Shown: positions 40,828 to 50,700, numbered from the stretch's first letter. The stretch: 64,000 nt of DNA from Chthonomonas sp. (GCA_016788425.1 JAEURQ010000001.1:186001-250000); one strand, 5' to 3'. Translations and numbers: made by a program. Notes: generated from the sequence alone by a model not told the origin.

Positions 40828-43405
40828 GCGATTATTCCTGGCGATGGCCCTCCTTCCGGTGGTTGCCACTGCCCAATTTGACTTCGGCGGCGGTTCGCGA
40901 GAACCGGCGAAGGAATCGTGGGAAGAGTTCAAGTTGAACGCCAAGACGCGCGTGAAGCTCGACTTCCGAAACGCATCGGTGGACAGCATCATCTCTTACT
41001 TCAGCAAGACCTCGGGCGTCACGATCATCAAGGATCCGGCGCTCACCGGTAGCCTCACGCTGACCAGCCCGAACTCGCTCTCGCTGAGCGATGCGTTCGC
41101 GATGCTCAAGTTGACGCTGGACCTGAAGAACTTCGAAATGAAGAAGGAAGGCAAAGCGATTGTCATTCGGCAAAAGCGGCAAGATAATCGCGGCGGCTGG
41201 GGTGGCGGTACACAGGGTCAGGGCAACTCTGGTTTTGGCGGCATGAACATGGAGCAGATGTCGCAAATGTTCGGCGGCAACAGCCGTAACGAACTCAAGG
41301 TTTATCCGCTCAAGAACGCCAACGCAAGTCAAGCCGCGCGCGTGGTGAACGAAGTCTTCGCCGGGTCTCAGAGTCCGTTTGACCAGTTCATGCAGCAAAT
41401 GGGCACGGGCGGCATGTCCGGCTTCGGCGGCAACCAAGGATTTGGCAACCAAGGCGGACGTCAAGGCCAGGGCGGCGGCAACAATCCGTTCACGGGCGGC
41501 GGTCGCAACCAGGGCGGCGGTGGTCGCGGCGGATTTGGACGCATGGGATTTGGCGGTAGCACGCAAACCGTGCGCGCTTCCTCGGACGACTACTCGAACT
41601 CGGTGATCGTCAACGCGCCCAGCGCGGATCAGCGCCAAGTGGAAGCCCTGCTCAAGCAAATTGATAAGGAAACCGAGCAGCCGCTCAAGCCCGTCGTGTA
41701 CCGCCTGGAATACGCCGCGGCATCCGATGTTTCGGTGGCCGTTCAAAACGTGCTGACGACCAACGCACCGCGCGGACGCGGCGGCGCAAGCTCGCAAAAC
41801 GTTCCGATTGAGCAGCGCTTCCAGCAAGCTGCTCGCTTTGGAAACGCGCAAGCTGCGTTTGGTACAGTGGTCGCCGATGTGCGCACCAATAGCCTCGTCG
41901 TGACCGCGACCGAGGACAACCACGAACTGATCACGGCGGTGCTCAAGGAACTGGATCGCCCGATTGAATTGCAAAGCAGCACCTTTGTCGTGCCGCTTAA
42001 CAACGCTCGCGCCGACCTTGTGGCTCAGTTGCTGAACCAAACGTTCGGCACGCGATCTGGGACCGGCACCGGGAACCGCAACACGAACACGGTTGGTCGC
42101 AGCCCGCAAACCCAAAACCGCTTGAACACCGGAAACAACGGTGGTGGCGGCGGAACGGGACGCTCGCGCGAATACGTTCCGTCGGACGACGAAATGAGTT
42201 CGGGCGCGCTGAATCTGGAAGGACAGATTGACCCCGAAACCGGCGAGTTCGTTCCGGTCGTGGCCGTGCAACAGGGCGGCGGATTCAACTTCTTCCAACA
42301 AGGTGGCGGTGGCCAAAATCGTCAGCAAAACCAGGGTCGCCAAACGACCGGTCGCGATGCCCAGGGTCGCTTGGTCAACGTCAACGACTTGACCAACCAG
42401 ATCACGGTTATTCCCGATCAAAACACGAACAGCCTCATCATCGTTTCGTCGCCGGACCAAGTGGAACTGATCAAGCAAATCTTGAATCAGCTCGACCGGA
42501 TTCCTGAGCAGGTGATGATCGAGACCGTGATTGTGGAAGCCACGCTCGACGCCAGCAGCAAGCTGGGTATTGAGTGGAACTTCTCGCAGTCCCGACCGTT
42601 CGGCACGCCGGGCACCAACGGCAACGCCGCGGGTGCATTCGGCTTGCAAAACGCGAGTCCGGCCCTGCAAGGGTTCCGCTACACCCTGACCGGTGGCGCG
42701 CTCACTGGCTTCATGAACGCGCTCGCGACGGACAAGAAGTTCCAAGTGCTGTCCACACCGCGCATCTTCACCTCGAACAACGCGCAAGCTCAGATCAACA
42801 TCAGCCAGCGTGTGCCGTACGTGCTGAGTTCGCGAACCGACGCGAACAACAACCTGACGTTCACGTACGCCTTCGAAGACGTGGGGATCATCCTCACCGT
42901 CACGCCGCGCATTACGAGCAACGGTTACGTGACGATGGAAGTGAACCAAACGGCAAACGACCTGCAAGGGTTTACTGACTTCAACGCGCCGATTATCAAT
43001 CAGCGCGAAGCCGATACGACCGTGAGCGTGAAGGACGGCGAGACCATTATTCTCGGCGGCATCATCCGCAACTCGGTCACCAGCACGGTGAAGAAGATTC
43101 CGCTGCTGGGCGATATCCCGCTGCTGGGCAACCTGTTCAAGTCGACGGACAAGTCGAACGTGAAGACGGAACTGCTGGTCTTCCTCACTCCGCGCGTCGT
43201 GCGCAACGAGGACGAAGCCCGCAAGCTCAAGGAAGACGAAGTCAACCGCCTAAGCAAGCCAACCCAAAAGACGCTCGACGGTACGGTGAAGAAATCCACC
43301 GGGCCCAAGCTTGAAGTCAAGGACATGAAGGACGTCAAGAAAGACGAAAAGAAGGACGACAAGAAGGGCGGCACGGGCGGCGAAACCCAAACGAAACCAA
43401 ATTAA
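40814..43405 (+). CDS. gspD: Type II secretion secretin GspD
   Basis: Outer-membrane channel of the system. The 863-residue precursor begins at ATG 40814 with a signal peptide (MKLDKRLFLAMALLPVVATAQ). An N0-like domain (VKLDFRNASVDSIISYFSK) and three N1-N3 KH-like domains (LKVYPLKNANASQAARVVNE, VVYRLEYAAASDVSVAVQNV, STFVVPLNNARADLVAQLL, ITVIPDQNTNSLIIVSS) precede the secretin core (QVMIETVIVEATLDASSKLG to IPLLGDIPLLGNLFKSTDKS). Two linkers hold Gly/Gln/Asn-rich insertions (about residues 135-155 and 210-255, and again around 410-510). A Lys/Asp-rich tail ends it. No pilotin gene is adjacent. Confidence 0.94.
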   Translation: MKLDKRLFLAMALLPVVATAQFDFGGGSREPAKESWEEFKLNAKTRVKLDFRNASVDSIISYFSKTSGVTIIKDPALTGSLTLTSPNSLSLSDAFAMLKLTLDLKNFEMKKEGKAIVIRQKRQDNRGGWGGGTQGQGNSGFGGMNMEQMSQMFGGNSRNELKVYPLKNANASQAARVVNEVFAGSQSPFDQFMQQMGTGGMSGFGGNQGFGNQGGRQGQGGGNNPFTGGGRNQGGGGRGGFGRMGFGGSTQTVRASSDDYSNSVIVNAPSADQRQVEALLKQIDKETEQPLKPVVYRLEYAAASDVSVAVQNVLTTNAPRGRGGASSQNVPIEQRFQQAARFGNAQAAFGTVVADVRTNSLVVTATEDNHELITAVLKELDRPIELQSSTFVVPLNNARADLVAQLLNQTFGTRSGTGTGNRNTNTVGRSPQTQNRLNTGNNGGGGGTGRSREYVPSDDEMSSGALNLEGQIDPETGEFVPVVAVQQGGGFNFFQQGGGGQNRQQNQGRQTTGRDAQGRLVNVNDLTNQITVIPDQNTNSLIIVSSPDQVELIKQILNQLDRIPEQVMIETVIVEATLDASSKLGIEWNFSQSRPFGTPGTNGNAAGAFGLQNASPALQGFRYTLTGGALTGFMNALATDKKFQVLSTPRIFTSNNAQAQINISQRVPYVLSSRTDANNNLTFTYAFEDVGIILTVTPRITSNGYVTMEVNQTANDLQGFTDFNAPIINQREADTTVSVKDGETIILGGIIRNSVTSTVKKIPLLGDIPLLGNLFKSTDKSNVKTELLVFLTPRVVRNEDEARKLKEDEVNRLSKPTQKTLDGTVKKSTGPKLEVKDMKDVKKDEKKDDKKGGTGGETQTKPN

Positions 43406-43424
43406 CCCCGAGGAGGGACTCAAC

Positions 43425-44165
43425 ATGAAAAATCTCAAACTGACAATGGTAGTGGCGGCCTTGGCCGTCGGCGCTCTGGCCCTGGCCCAAGGCGGTCAAG
43501 GTCGCGGCGGTCAAGGACGTGGCGGCATGATGCAACGCGGCGGTCAACAATCGCCGGCGATGCTTCTGAACCGCAACGACGTCAAGGCTGATCTGAAGCT
43601 GACGGACGAGCAAAAAGATGCGATCCAAAAGATTCAAGACGAAAGCATGACCAAGATGCGCGACATGTTCGGCGGCGGTGGCCCCGGCGGTGGCGGCGGT
43701 GGCGGCGAACGACCGAGCGAAGAAGAAATGAAGGCGCGCATGGAAAAGATGACAGCCATGCAAAAGGAATCCGAAGCGGCGGTGAAGAAGGTTCTTACCA
43801 CGGCTCAATGGGATCGCCTTGGCGAAATCCGCATCCAAATCGCGGGCAACGGCATCGTGACCGACGTGGAAATGCAGAAGACGCTGAAAATGACCGAGGC
43901 GCAAATTACCAAGGTGAAGTCGCTACAGCAAGGTATGAACGACGCCAACGCCTCGATCATGCAGCGAATGCGCGATGGCGAACTGGAGCGCGAAGGCGCG
44001 ATGGAAGCCATGCAAAACAACCGCAAGGCGCTGAACGACGAGTACGCCAAGGTTCTCACGGCCGAGCAAAAGGCTCAGCTGAAGAAGATGGGCGGCGCTG
44101 AATTCAAGGCCGATCCGGAAGAAGCTAATCGCGGCGGTTTCGGCCGACGTGGCGGCGGACGCTAA
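43425..44165 (+). CDS. Spy/CpxP-like periplasmic protein, Gly/Arg-rich
   Basis: A 246-residue exported protein at the end of the secretion operon. The signal peptide (MKNLKLTMVVAALAVGALALAQ) is followed by a Gly-Gln-Arg repeat (GGQGRGGQGRGGMMQRGG). Two helical halves carry LKLTDEQKDAIQKIQDESM, LKMTEAQITKVKSLQQGM and VLTAEQKAQLKKM, the LTxxQ-type motifs of Spy/CpxP chaperone-like proteins. It ends RGGFGRRGGGR. GAGGAGGGA lies upstream of the ATG. It may be a periplasmic chaperone or metal responder for the secretion apparatus; that is inference. A strong terminator follows. Confidence 0.7.
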   Translation: MKNLKLTMVVAALAVGALALAQGGQGRGGQGRGGMMQRGGQQSPAMLLNRNDVKADLKLTDEQKDAIQKIQDESMTKMRDMFGGGGPGGGGGGGERPSEEEMKARMEKMTAMQKESEAAVKKVLTTAQWDRLGEIRIQIAGNGIVTDVEMQKTLKMTEAQITKVKSLQQGMNDANASIMQRMRDGELEREGAMEAMQNNRKALNDEYAKVLTAEQKAQLKKMGGAEFKADPEEANRGGFGRRGGGR

Positions 44166-44182
44166 GTCTCGCAAAGAACTGG

Positions 44183-44216
44183 AAATGCCCGGGCAGTTTT
44201 TGCTCGGGCATTTTTT
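44183..44216 (+). terminator. Terminator of the type II secretion operon
   Basis: AAATGCCCG (44183-44191) with CGGGCATTT (44205-44213), 13-nt loop with its own T run, then a tract of six Ts. Confidence 0.9.
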
Positions 44217-44281
44217 GCGTCCGCAAAAGAACCAGTAAACATACTGGGCGCAAAACTTTCGTTTTCGGACACCCCTTCTTG

Positions 44282-44287
44282 TATAAT
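44282..44287 (+). promoter_or_regulatory. -10 hexamer TATAAT of the glucoamylase gene
   Basis: Perfect consensus 30 nt before the ATG at 44318. No good -35 is seen at the usual spacing. The leader of about 24 nt has no clear ribosome site. Confidence 0.5.
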
Positions 44288-44317
44288 GAGAATACGTATT
44301 CACCGCTGAATATCCTC

Positions 44318-47300
44318 ATGAAAACTCTCCGATTTATGCTCCTGGGCCTGATATGTTTGGCCGCGACCTTGGTGCAAGCGACGCCCGAGTTTGTGGAGCA
44401 CATCCCGGCGAACCAGGTGTTTGGCGAGGCCAGCGGAACCACCATGCGCAGCCCATCGGTCCCGCGCGACGGCGACGCCGTCACCCTCTGGGTTAAGATC
44501 GGATACAGCTTCTACTACAGCGACGTCGCCATATACTACACCACCAACGGCACCTTCCCGGGCGGATCGCGAGGCGTTGGTAGCGGCGCAACCCAAGTCG
44601 TCCGACCCACCTTTGTCCGCAACGAAGGCAGTGGCGGCGGCAACCAAGATTGGTGGAAGGTCACCCTTCCGGCGGGCACCCGCGAAGCCGGTCAGGTCAT
44701 CAACTACCGCATCGGAGCCTGGGCCAGTGGCGGCGGACCCGAAATTTTCTCGAACAACTACGGCTGCTCGGGCGGTGGCTGCAGCAACCTGCCCACCGAC
44801 TACCAGTACCTTGTGAAGGCGGCTTGGCCGGGCGCGGGCGCCGGATCGCCAAACCCGCAAGTTGGCTATCCGCCTGTGAGCTTTTGGAAAGAAGAAGCCA
44901 TGGTCGGCAACAACTACGGCGCGGCCATGGTGGACCAAAACGGGACGCTCTACGACGTGTACTTCCCGACCCCCGGCGGCGTCAATGGCGTCGGCACCAA
45001 GAACGAGGGCTACGTCGGCGGACTCGACACGTTCCCGCCCGGACTGCCGCTCGGCAATCGCGGTCAAATGCACCTCAACCAAGCCATGGCGGGTCTCCGC
45101 GTGGACGGCACCACCTACTGGCTGAGCAATCAAAACGGCGTCGGCTATTCCAACGTGAGCCAGGGCTACCAGGGCGATTCCAACACGGTCGCGGGCAGCA
45201 CCACGCTCACCGGTAAGGACCTCACAGTCCAGCAATACGACTTCATGCCCGCCGGCATCACGTTCCCCAACGACCTGGGCGGCACGCCTCAGCGGGGGAT
45301 GTTTGTCAAGCGCTACCTGGTCACCAACACCGGCAGCAGCACTCGCCGCGCCACGTTCTACTACTATGCCGACTGGGCGATTAACGGCGGCGACAACTTC
45401 GACGACGTCTACTGGGACAACACGCGCAAGGTCATGGTCGCGCGCGACATCACTCCGCGCCAAGCGGCAGCGAGCGGCGAATACAACCCGACCACGTTTA
45501 GCGATTACACCAAGAATGTCAGTGTGTACTTCGCGACGACGATGAAGGTGCTTGGCTCGGTCGGAGGCTCCTCGGGCGCGACGGCCACCGACAACTGGCG
45601 CGAAACCAGTAACGACGCCGGTCAAGGCTGGATGGCTTCGACGATCAACATCGCCGCGGGCGCCACGGTCGAGGTCGACGTGCTCGTCGCCGGCGGATTT
45701 GATAGCTTCGGCAACGCCACTGGTACCTACGATTTCCAACTCGCGCCGGTGGTTGATTGGTTCATGGCCAACAGCATGAACTCCGTGCAAAACGCCACCA
45801 ACACGTATTGGCAGAACTGGCTGGCGAGCGGCACGACGATGGAAGTGCCGAGCGCGCCGACTTACACCAATCTGTTTAAGCGCGGATTGCTCGGCACGAT
45901 GATCCACTTCGACGCCAAAAATGGCGGCGTGGTGGCTGGCTACCACAACGGCGCGTACCCCTACGTGTGGCCGCGCGACGCGGCTTATGCGGCGGTGACG
46001 CTCGCCCGCGCCGGGCACTCGTTCGAATCGAGCGAGGTGTTGCGCTGGCTCCGCGAGGTGACCTACCGCGCCAACGAAACCTGGGGCGGCAAGGGCTTCT
46101 GGTACCAAAAGTACACCACCGACGGCTACATCATTTGGAGCGCGCCGCAGGTGGACGAGACCTCGGTCGTGCCGTGGGCCGTTCGCTACCAATACGAGGT
46201 CACTGGCGAAGGCAGCGTGCTCTCGCAAAACTGGCCGATGGTCCGCGACGCGGGCTTCGCTAGCAGCCAAGATTCCAGTATCGACTCGCGTCTATTCTTC
46301 GATGATCCGAACAATTTGATGAACTCGATGAACGTGTGGGAAGATAGCTTCGACGACTTCCTGTACTCAAACGCGAACGTTTACAAGGGCTTGGTGGATG
46401 CCGCGTGGATCGCCGGTACCCAGGGCGCGGTGACCGATCAGAGCACCTTCAATGGTCGCGCCGCCAGCATTCTGGGAGGCATTAATGGCCGCCTGGATTG
46501 GAATGGCGAAAACACCGACATCTCGCAGCTCGGATTGATCTATCCGTTCAACGTCCTGACCGCAAGCAATCCGAAGATGGTGAAAATCTTCAACCGCATG
46601 AACGGCACCGAAGGCGATCGCTGGGGGAATATCAAGCCGCTCGTGCGCACGTCTGGCGAGTGGAACGGCCTCGTCGATCGCTACTTTGGCGATACCTATT
46701 GGAACGGCGGCCCCTGGTTCCTTTCGACCATGTGGTACGGCCTCGCCCAAATGGAGCGCGCCGACGAAGTGGCCGGATTCACCGACGTGGATGGTCACAA
46801 GACCAAACTCGACCTGCTGATTCAGCGACTCGGTCCGGCCGGATTTGGCGCTGAGCAGATTGCGCCGAACAACAGCGAGCTGTACTCCGGATTCAAGCTG
46901 CAGGCCGCGTGGCCGAACGCATGGGAATCCATGTCCACCTTCGTGGATTCGCTGATGGCGTTCCTGGATTACCGCCCCGATGCCGCCGGTAACACCTTGC
47001 GGATCTCGCCCAAATTGCCGAGCGCCTGGCCAACCGCCACGTTCCGCAACGTGCGCCTTGGCCAACACCGCATGAACGTGAAGGTCGCTAACAGCGCGAG
47101 CACGCTCACGGTGGAAGTGCAAAACATCACGGGCAACGCGGTGAACGCCGAAATCTACTTTAAGCTCCCGAGCGGGTTTAAGCTAGGCCAAGCGTTTATC
47201 AACGACAATCCGGTGAGCGCCACGACCAGCGTAAACGGCACTCGGGTGCGCGTGGCGGGGGCCATCGGCACCGGCGCGGGTAGCGTCACTCGGTTCAGTG

Positions 47301-47332
47301 TCCGCAAGTCGGTGACCACTCCTCGCTTCTAA
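44318..47332 (+). CDS. Secreted GH15 glucoamylase-like glycoside hydrolase
   Basis: A 1004-residue exported enzyme that should release glucose from the ends of starch-like glucans. The signal peptide is MKTLRFMLLGLICLAATLVQA. Residues about 30-165 are a beta-sandwich of the kind found at the N-terminus of amylolytic enzymes (DVAIYYTTNGTFPGGSRG). A beta supersandwich (about 190-500) follows, then the (alpha/alpha)6 barrel: HNGAYPYVWPRDAAYAAVTL, VWEDSFDDF with the general-acid Glu at about 675, and GAEQIAPNNSE with the base Glu at about 846. A C-terminal beta region (RMNVKVANSASTLTVEVQN) ends it. It is the natural kind of cargo for the adjacent type II system. Confidence 0.86.
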   Translation: MKTLRFMLLGLICLAATLVQATPEFVEHIPANQVFGEASGTTMRSPSVPRDGDAVTLWVKIGYSFYYSDVAIYYTTNGTFPGGSRGVGSGATQVVRPTFVRNEGSGGGNQDWWKVTLPAGTREAGQVINYRIGAWASGGGPEIFSNNYGCSGGGCSNLPTDYQYLVKAAWPGAGAGSPNPQVGYPPVSFWKEEAMVGNNYGAAMVDQNGTLYDVYFPTPGGVNGVGTKNEGYVGGLDTFPPGLPLGNRGQMHLNQAMAGLRVDGTTYWLSNQNGVGYSNVSQGYQGDSNTVAGSTTLTGKDLTVQQYDFMPAGITFPNDLGGTPQRGMFVKRYLVTNTGSSTRRATFYYYADWAINGGDNFDDVYWDNTRKVMVARDITPRQAAASGEYNPTTFSDYTKNVSVYFATTMKVLGSVGGSSGATATDNWRETSNDAGQGWMASTINIAAGATVEVDVLVAGGFDSFGNATGTYDFQLAPVVDWFMANSMNSVQNATNTYWQNWLASGTTMEVPSAPTYTNLFKRGLLGTMIHFDAKNGGVVAGYHNGAYPYVWPRDAAYAAVTLARAGHSFESSEVLRWLREVTYRANETWGGKGFWYQKYTTDGYIIWSAPQVDETSVVPWAVRYQYEVTGEGSVLSQNWPMVRDAGFASSQDSSIDSRLFFDDPNNLMNSMNVWEDSFDDFLYSNANVYKGLVDAAWIAGTQGAVTDQSTFNGRAASILGGINGRLDWNGENTDISQLGLIYPFNVLTASNPKMVKIFNRMNGTEGDRWGNIKPLVRTSGEWNGLVDRYFGDTYWNGGPWFLSTMWYGLAQMERADEVAGFTDVDGHKTKLDLLIQRLGPAGFGAEQIAPNNSELYSGFKLQAAWPNAWESMSTFVDSLMAFLDYRPDAAGNTLRISPKLPSAWPTATFRNVRLGQHRMNVKVANSASTLTVEVQNITGNAVNAEIYFKLPSGFKLGQAFINDNPVSATTSVNGTRVRVAGAIGTGAGSVTRFSVRKSVTTPRF

Positions 47333-47371
47333 TTTTTCGCGGCGAGGACTACGGCAACGGGGCTGGGCGTC

Positions 47372-47377
47372 TATAAT
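47372..47377 (+). promoter_or_regulatory. -10 hexamer TATAAT of the secA-upstream ORF
   Basis: Perfect consensus 16 nt before the ATG at 47393. It supports the small ORF and secA being one transcript starting near 47384. A five-codon ORF (MKLSV) begins inside the hexamer and its stop overlaps the ATG as TAATG, but it would precede the predicted start point. Confidence 0.5.
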
Positions 47378-47392
47378 GAAGTTAAGCGTTTA

Positions 47393-47677
47393 ATGTTCAA
47401 CTTCCTGCCCGCCCTGGTGCTGTTTTTGCTCCACGGATCCCTTGCTGGGGATGCGTCGGCGCGAGCCGTTGAACGAGCCCTCGCACAAAGCGCCTTCGCG
47501 CGCGAAATCGCGTTGGTTTGCCAAGTTTGGCAAGACCAAGAAACCGCGGCCCAGCCGCAAACCGCGCCGACCAAGTCGGTCGCAAGTTCCAACTTGCGCT
47601 GGCGAGTCAGCGCCCCGGCGATCGTCGCCGCTCCGCGCGTGTTCACCCGAACTCGCGCCGGACCCTTATCGGCCTAA
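47393..47677 (+). CDS. Small exported protein upstream of secA, SecM-like arrest peptide candidate
   Basis: A 94-residue ORF. The N-terminus (MFNFLPALVLFLLHGSLAG, then DASA) is a hydrophobic signal-peptide-like stretch, though its n-region lacks a basic residue. The middle is Ala/Gln-rich. It ends VFTRTRAGPLSA-stop. RAGP is the core of the E. coli SecM arrest sequence (FSTPVWISQAQGIRAGP, four residues before its stop); here it is residues 88-91, three residues before the stop. The upstream Phe/Trp positions of SecM are not conserved at the same spacing. secA begins 78 bp downstream with no terminator between. The Gly90-Pro91 codons are complementary to the secA ribosome site. By analogy it would stall ribosomes when export is slow and so raise secA translation. 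Function is inferred; the ORF, RAGP and the pairing are seen. Confidence 0.6.
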   Translation: MFNFLPALVLFLLHGSLAGDASARAVERALAQSAFAREIALVCQVWQDQETAAQPQTAPTKSVASSNLRWRVSAPAIVAAPRVFTRTRAGPLSA

Positions 47678-47744
47678 ACCCCACCCGGTTTTGCCGCTCG
47701 GCAGTAGCGTTTTGCTACGGCCCGTTCCCGTGACCCAAGGGTCC
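47660..47744 (+). promoter_or_regulatory. Predicted helix masking the secA ribosome site
   Basis: GGACCCTT (47660-47667), covering codons Gly90, Pro91 and part of Leu92 of the small ORF, pairs perfectly over 8 bp with AAGGGTCC (47737-47744), the only Shine-Dalgarno-like sequence before secA. Between them a hairpin GTAGC (47704-47708) with GCTAC (47714-47718) is extended by GGC/GCC across an A-G mismatch. A ribosome halted at Gly90-Pro91 would keep the 5' strand single and free the site. A competing local hairpin GACC-CAAG-GGTC (47732-47743) also covers it. The site is 14 nt or more from the ATG, somewhat far. Confidence 0.5.
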
Positions 47745-47755
47745 ACCTTCCAACC

Positions 47756-50700
47756 ATGATTAAGTTTTTACGAAAGATGTTCGACAGTTCCGATAAGGAC
47801 GTCCGTGCGCTGCTGCCCACGGTCGAGCTTATCAACGGCCTCGAAGAAGCGGTGTCCACGCTCAGCGACGAAGCTCTGCGCGGCAAAACCCAGCACTTCA
47901 AAGACATGCTCGCCAGCGGTACCAGCCTGGACGACATGCTGCCCGAAGCCTTCGCGGTGGTCCGCGAAGTATCGAAGCGATTGCTGCACATGCGCCACTT
48001 CGACGTGCAACTGGTCGGCGGCATGGTCCTGCACCAGGGCCGCATCTCGGAAATGCGCACCGGTGAAGGGAAGACCCTCGTCGCCGTTGCTCCGCTGTAT
48101 CTCAATTCGCTCGGCGGCAAGGGCGCGCACCTCGTCACGGCCAACGACTACCTCGCCCGTCGCGACGCGGCTTGGATGGGCCCGATCTACAACTTCCTCG
48201 GCGTGAGCGTCGGGGTTGTTCAAGGCCAGTCCGATGAAAACGACGAGCGTGGCGGTAGCTACATATACGATCCCGAGTATGTGGACGAAGACCCGCGCTA
48301 TGCGCGCCTGCGCCCGTGCAGTCGCCGCGAGGCTTACCTGTGCGACGTGACTTACGGCACCAACCACGAGTTCGGATTCGATTACCTTCGCGACAACATG
48401 GCTTACGAGATGGATCAGCTCAGCATGAGCGATCTCAACTACGCGATCATCGACGAAGTCGACTCGATCCTCGTGGACGAAGCGCGCACGCCGCACATCA
48501 TCAGCGGCGCGTCGAGCGAAGATGTCAGCCAATACAAGATGGTCAACGAGGTGGTGAAGACCCTGCAAAACGAGCTTCACTACACCGCCGACAAGAAGAA
48601 CCACTCGGCCAGCCTCACCGAAGAGGGCATGGACTATGTGGAAGAGCAGCTGAACCTGCCGAACATCGCCAGCGACCCGCGGATTTTCCACCACGTAAAC
48701 GCGTGTCTCAAGGCGCACGCCCTGTTCCAACGCGACGTGGACTACGTCGTTCGCGGCAACGAGGTCGCCATTGTCGACGAGAACACCGGGCGCATCATGC
48801 ACGGTCGCCGCTACAGCGATGGCCTGCACCAAGCCTTGGAAGCCAAGGAAGGCGTGCAGGTGCAACGCGAAAGCCAAACGGTGGCTGTCATTACGTTCCA
48901 AAACCTCTTCCGCCTTTACGGAAAGCTGGCCGGGATGACCGGTACGGCGAAGACCGAAGAAGACGAATTCCGCAAGATTTACGGCCTCGATGTCGTCACG
49001 ATTCCGACCCACCGCGATAGTCAACGCGTGGACCACGACGACGTGATCTACAAGACGCTCGAGGGCAAGATGCGCGGCATCGCCAACGAACTCATGCGCC
49101 TGTACGTCAAGCAACAACCGGTGCTCGTCGGGACCCGCTCGATCGAAATGACGGAAGTCGTCTCCGAGCGACTGACGCCGGACATGCTTCAACGCCTGCT
49201 CCTCGCGACTCGGCTGTACGATTTCAAGGAAGAAAAGAAGGGCGACCGCGCCGCGCTTAAGGCCGCCGAAGAAGTGGTTAACATGCCGCTCGCCGAAATC
49301 TCGCGAGACACGCTGAGCGCGGTTTGCGCCCAAGCCGGGTTCAGCGGCGACGCTCTGAACGCCGACCACTGGACGTACTTCAGCAAGAAGCACGGGTTCA
49401 CGGACGCTAACCGCGAGTACTTTGACGAAGCCCTCAAGCACGGGATTCCGCACAACGTGTTGAACGCGAAGTATCACGAACGCGAAGCGTTGATCATTAG
49501 TGAGGCGGGCCGCAAGGGCGCGCTGACCATCGCCACCAACATGGCCGGTCGCGGGGTGGACATCTTGCTTGGCGGTCGCGTCGCCGACGATGTCATCAAG
49601 CAAGCTCAAGAAGAAGAGCAGCGCGATGGCAACAAGTTCGCCGAGCAGTACGCCAACACGTTTGCAAGTTTCCGCCGTGGTGGTGTCGAACGCGCCGCGC
49701 CGCCGCTTCCGCTGGACGACCAAGAGCGTCGCGGTCTCGCCGACGAAGTTCGTGCCCTGGGTGGTCTTTACATCCTCGGGACCGAGCGCCACGAGAGCCG
49801 CCGCATTGATAACCAGTTGCGCGGGCGATCGGGCCGTCAAGGCGATCCGGGCGAAAGCCGATTCTACGTGAGCTTGGAAGACCAACTCTGGAAGATTTTC
49901 AACCAGAAGATGCTGGAGAATCCGACCCTCAAGCTGTGGCCGCCGATGGAAGAAGTCAAGGCTGGCTTCCTCTCCAGCATGATCCGCAAGACCCAAGAAC
50001 GCATCGAGTCGCACTTCTTCGAAGCGCGTAAGAACGTTCTGGAGTACGACGACGTGTTGAACTCGCAGCGCGAGCACATTTACGGCGTCCGCCGCGAAGT
50101 TCTGCTGGGCCGCGATACTCGCGAGGACATCAAGGAAGGGCTGGATAGCCTGGTCCGCGAAACCGTCGTCAACGCCAATTCGGTGGATGAAGACGGCCGC
50201 GTCGTGTTCAACTGGGAGTACATGTACGAAGAGCTGAACACGCTGTTCCCGCTCGTGGACTACGCGACCATTAACGAACTGGAGCAACACGGCACCGGCG
50301 AGGAACTGATCCAAGCCGTCACCGACATCGCTCACGACGCGATGGCCAAGCGCGAGGCGAGCATGGGCGAGGACGACTTCAAGCTCCTGGCTCAGCGCGT
50401 GATGCTGCAGGTTGTGAACGACCAGTGGCAAGACCACTTGCAGATGCTCGACTACATCCGCGAGGGCATCGGCTTGCGCGGCTACGGTCAAGTGGACCCG
50501 CTCGTGGCCTACAAGCGCGAAACGTACGACTTGTTCCAAGCGACCCTGCGCCACATCCGCGAAGAGTCGGTAAAGCTGTTGTTCCGCGCCGAACTGCGCC
50601 GTCCGCAAGAGTTCCCTGAGGAAGAAGCGCTCTCCGCCGCCGAAGTCCTCGGCGCGCTTTCGTCGCCGCCGAGCAGCGAAGGCAAGCCCGGCGAATGGCC

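Noticed and set aside
40832-42967. 711-codon frame antisense to gspD
   Set aside because: Composition is a shadow of the Gly/Asn-rich secretin; no motif or start signal supports it.
44300-46270. 656-codon frame antisense to the glucoamylase gene
   Set aside because: Mirror of the GH15 coding frame, Arg/Val/Ala-rich without domain.
47442-47759. Alternative 105-codon frame overlapping the SecM-like ORF
   Set aside because: It has no signal peptide, is Arg/Pro/Ser-rich and runs into the secA start; the other frame fits promoter position and protein features better.
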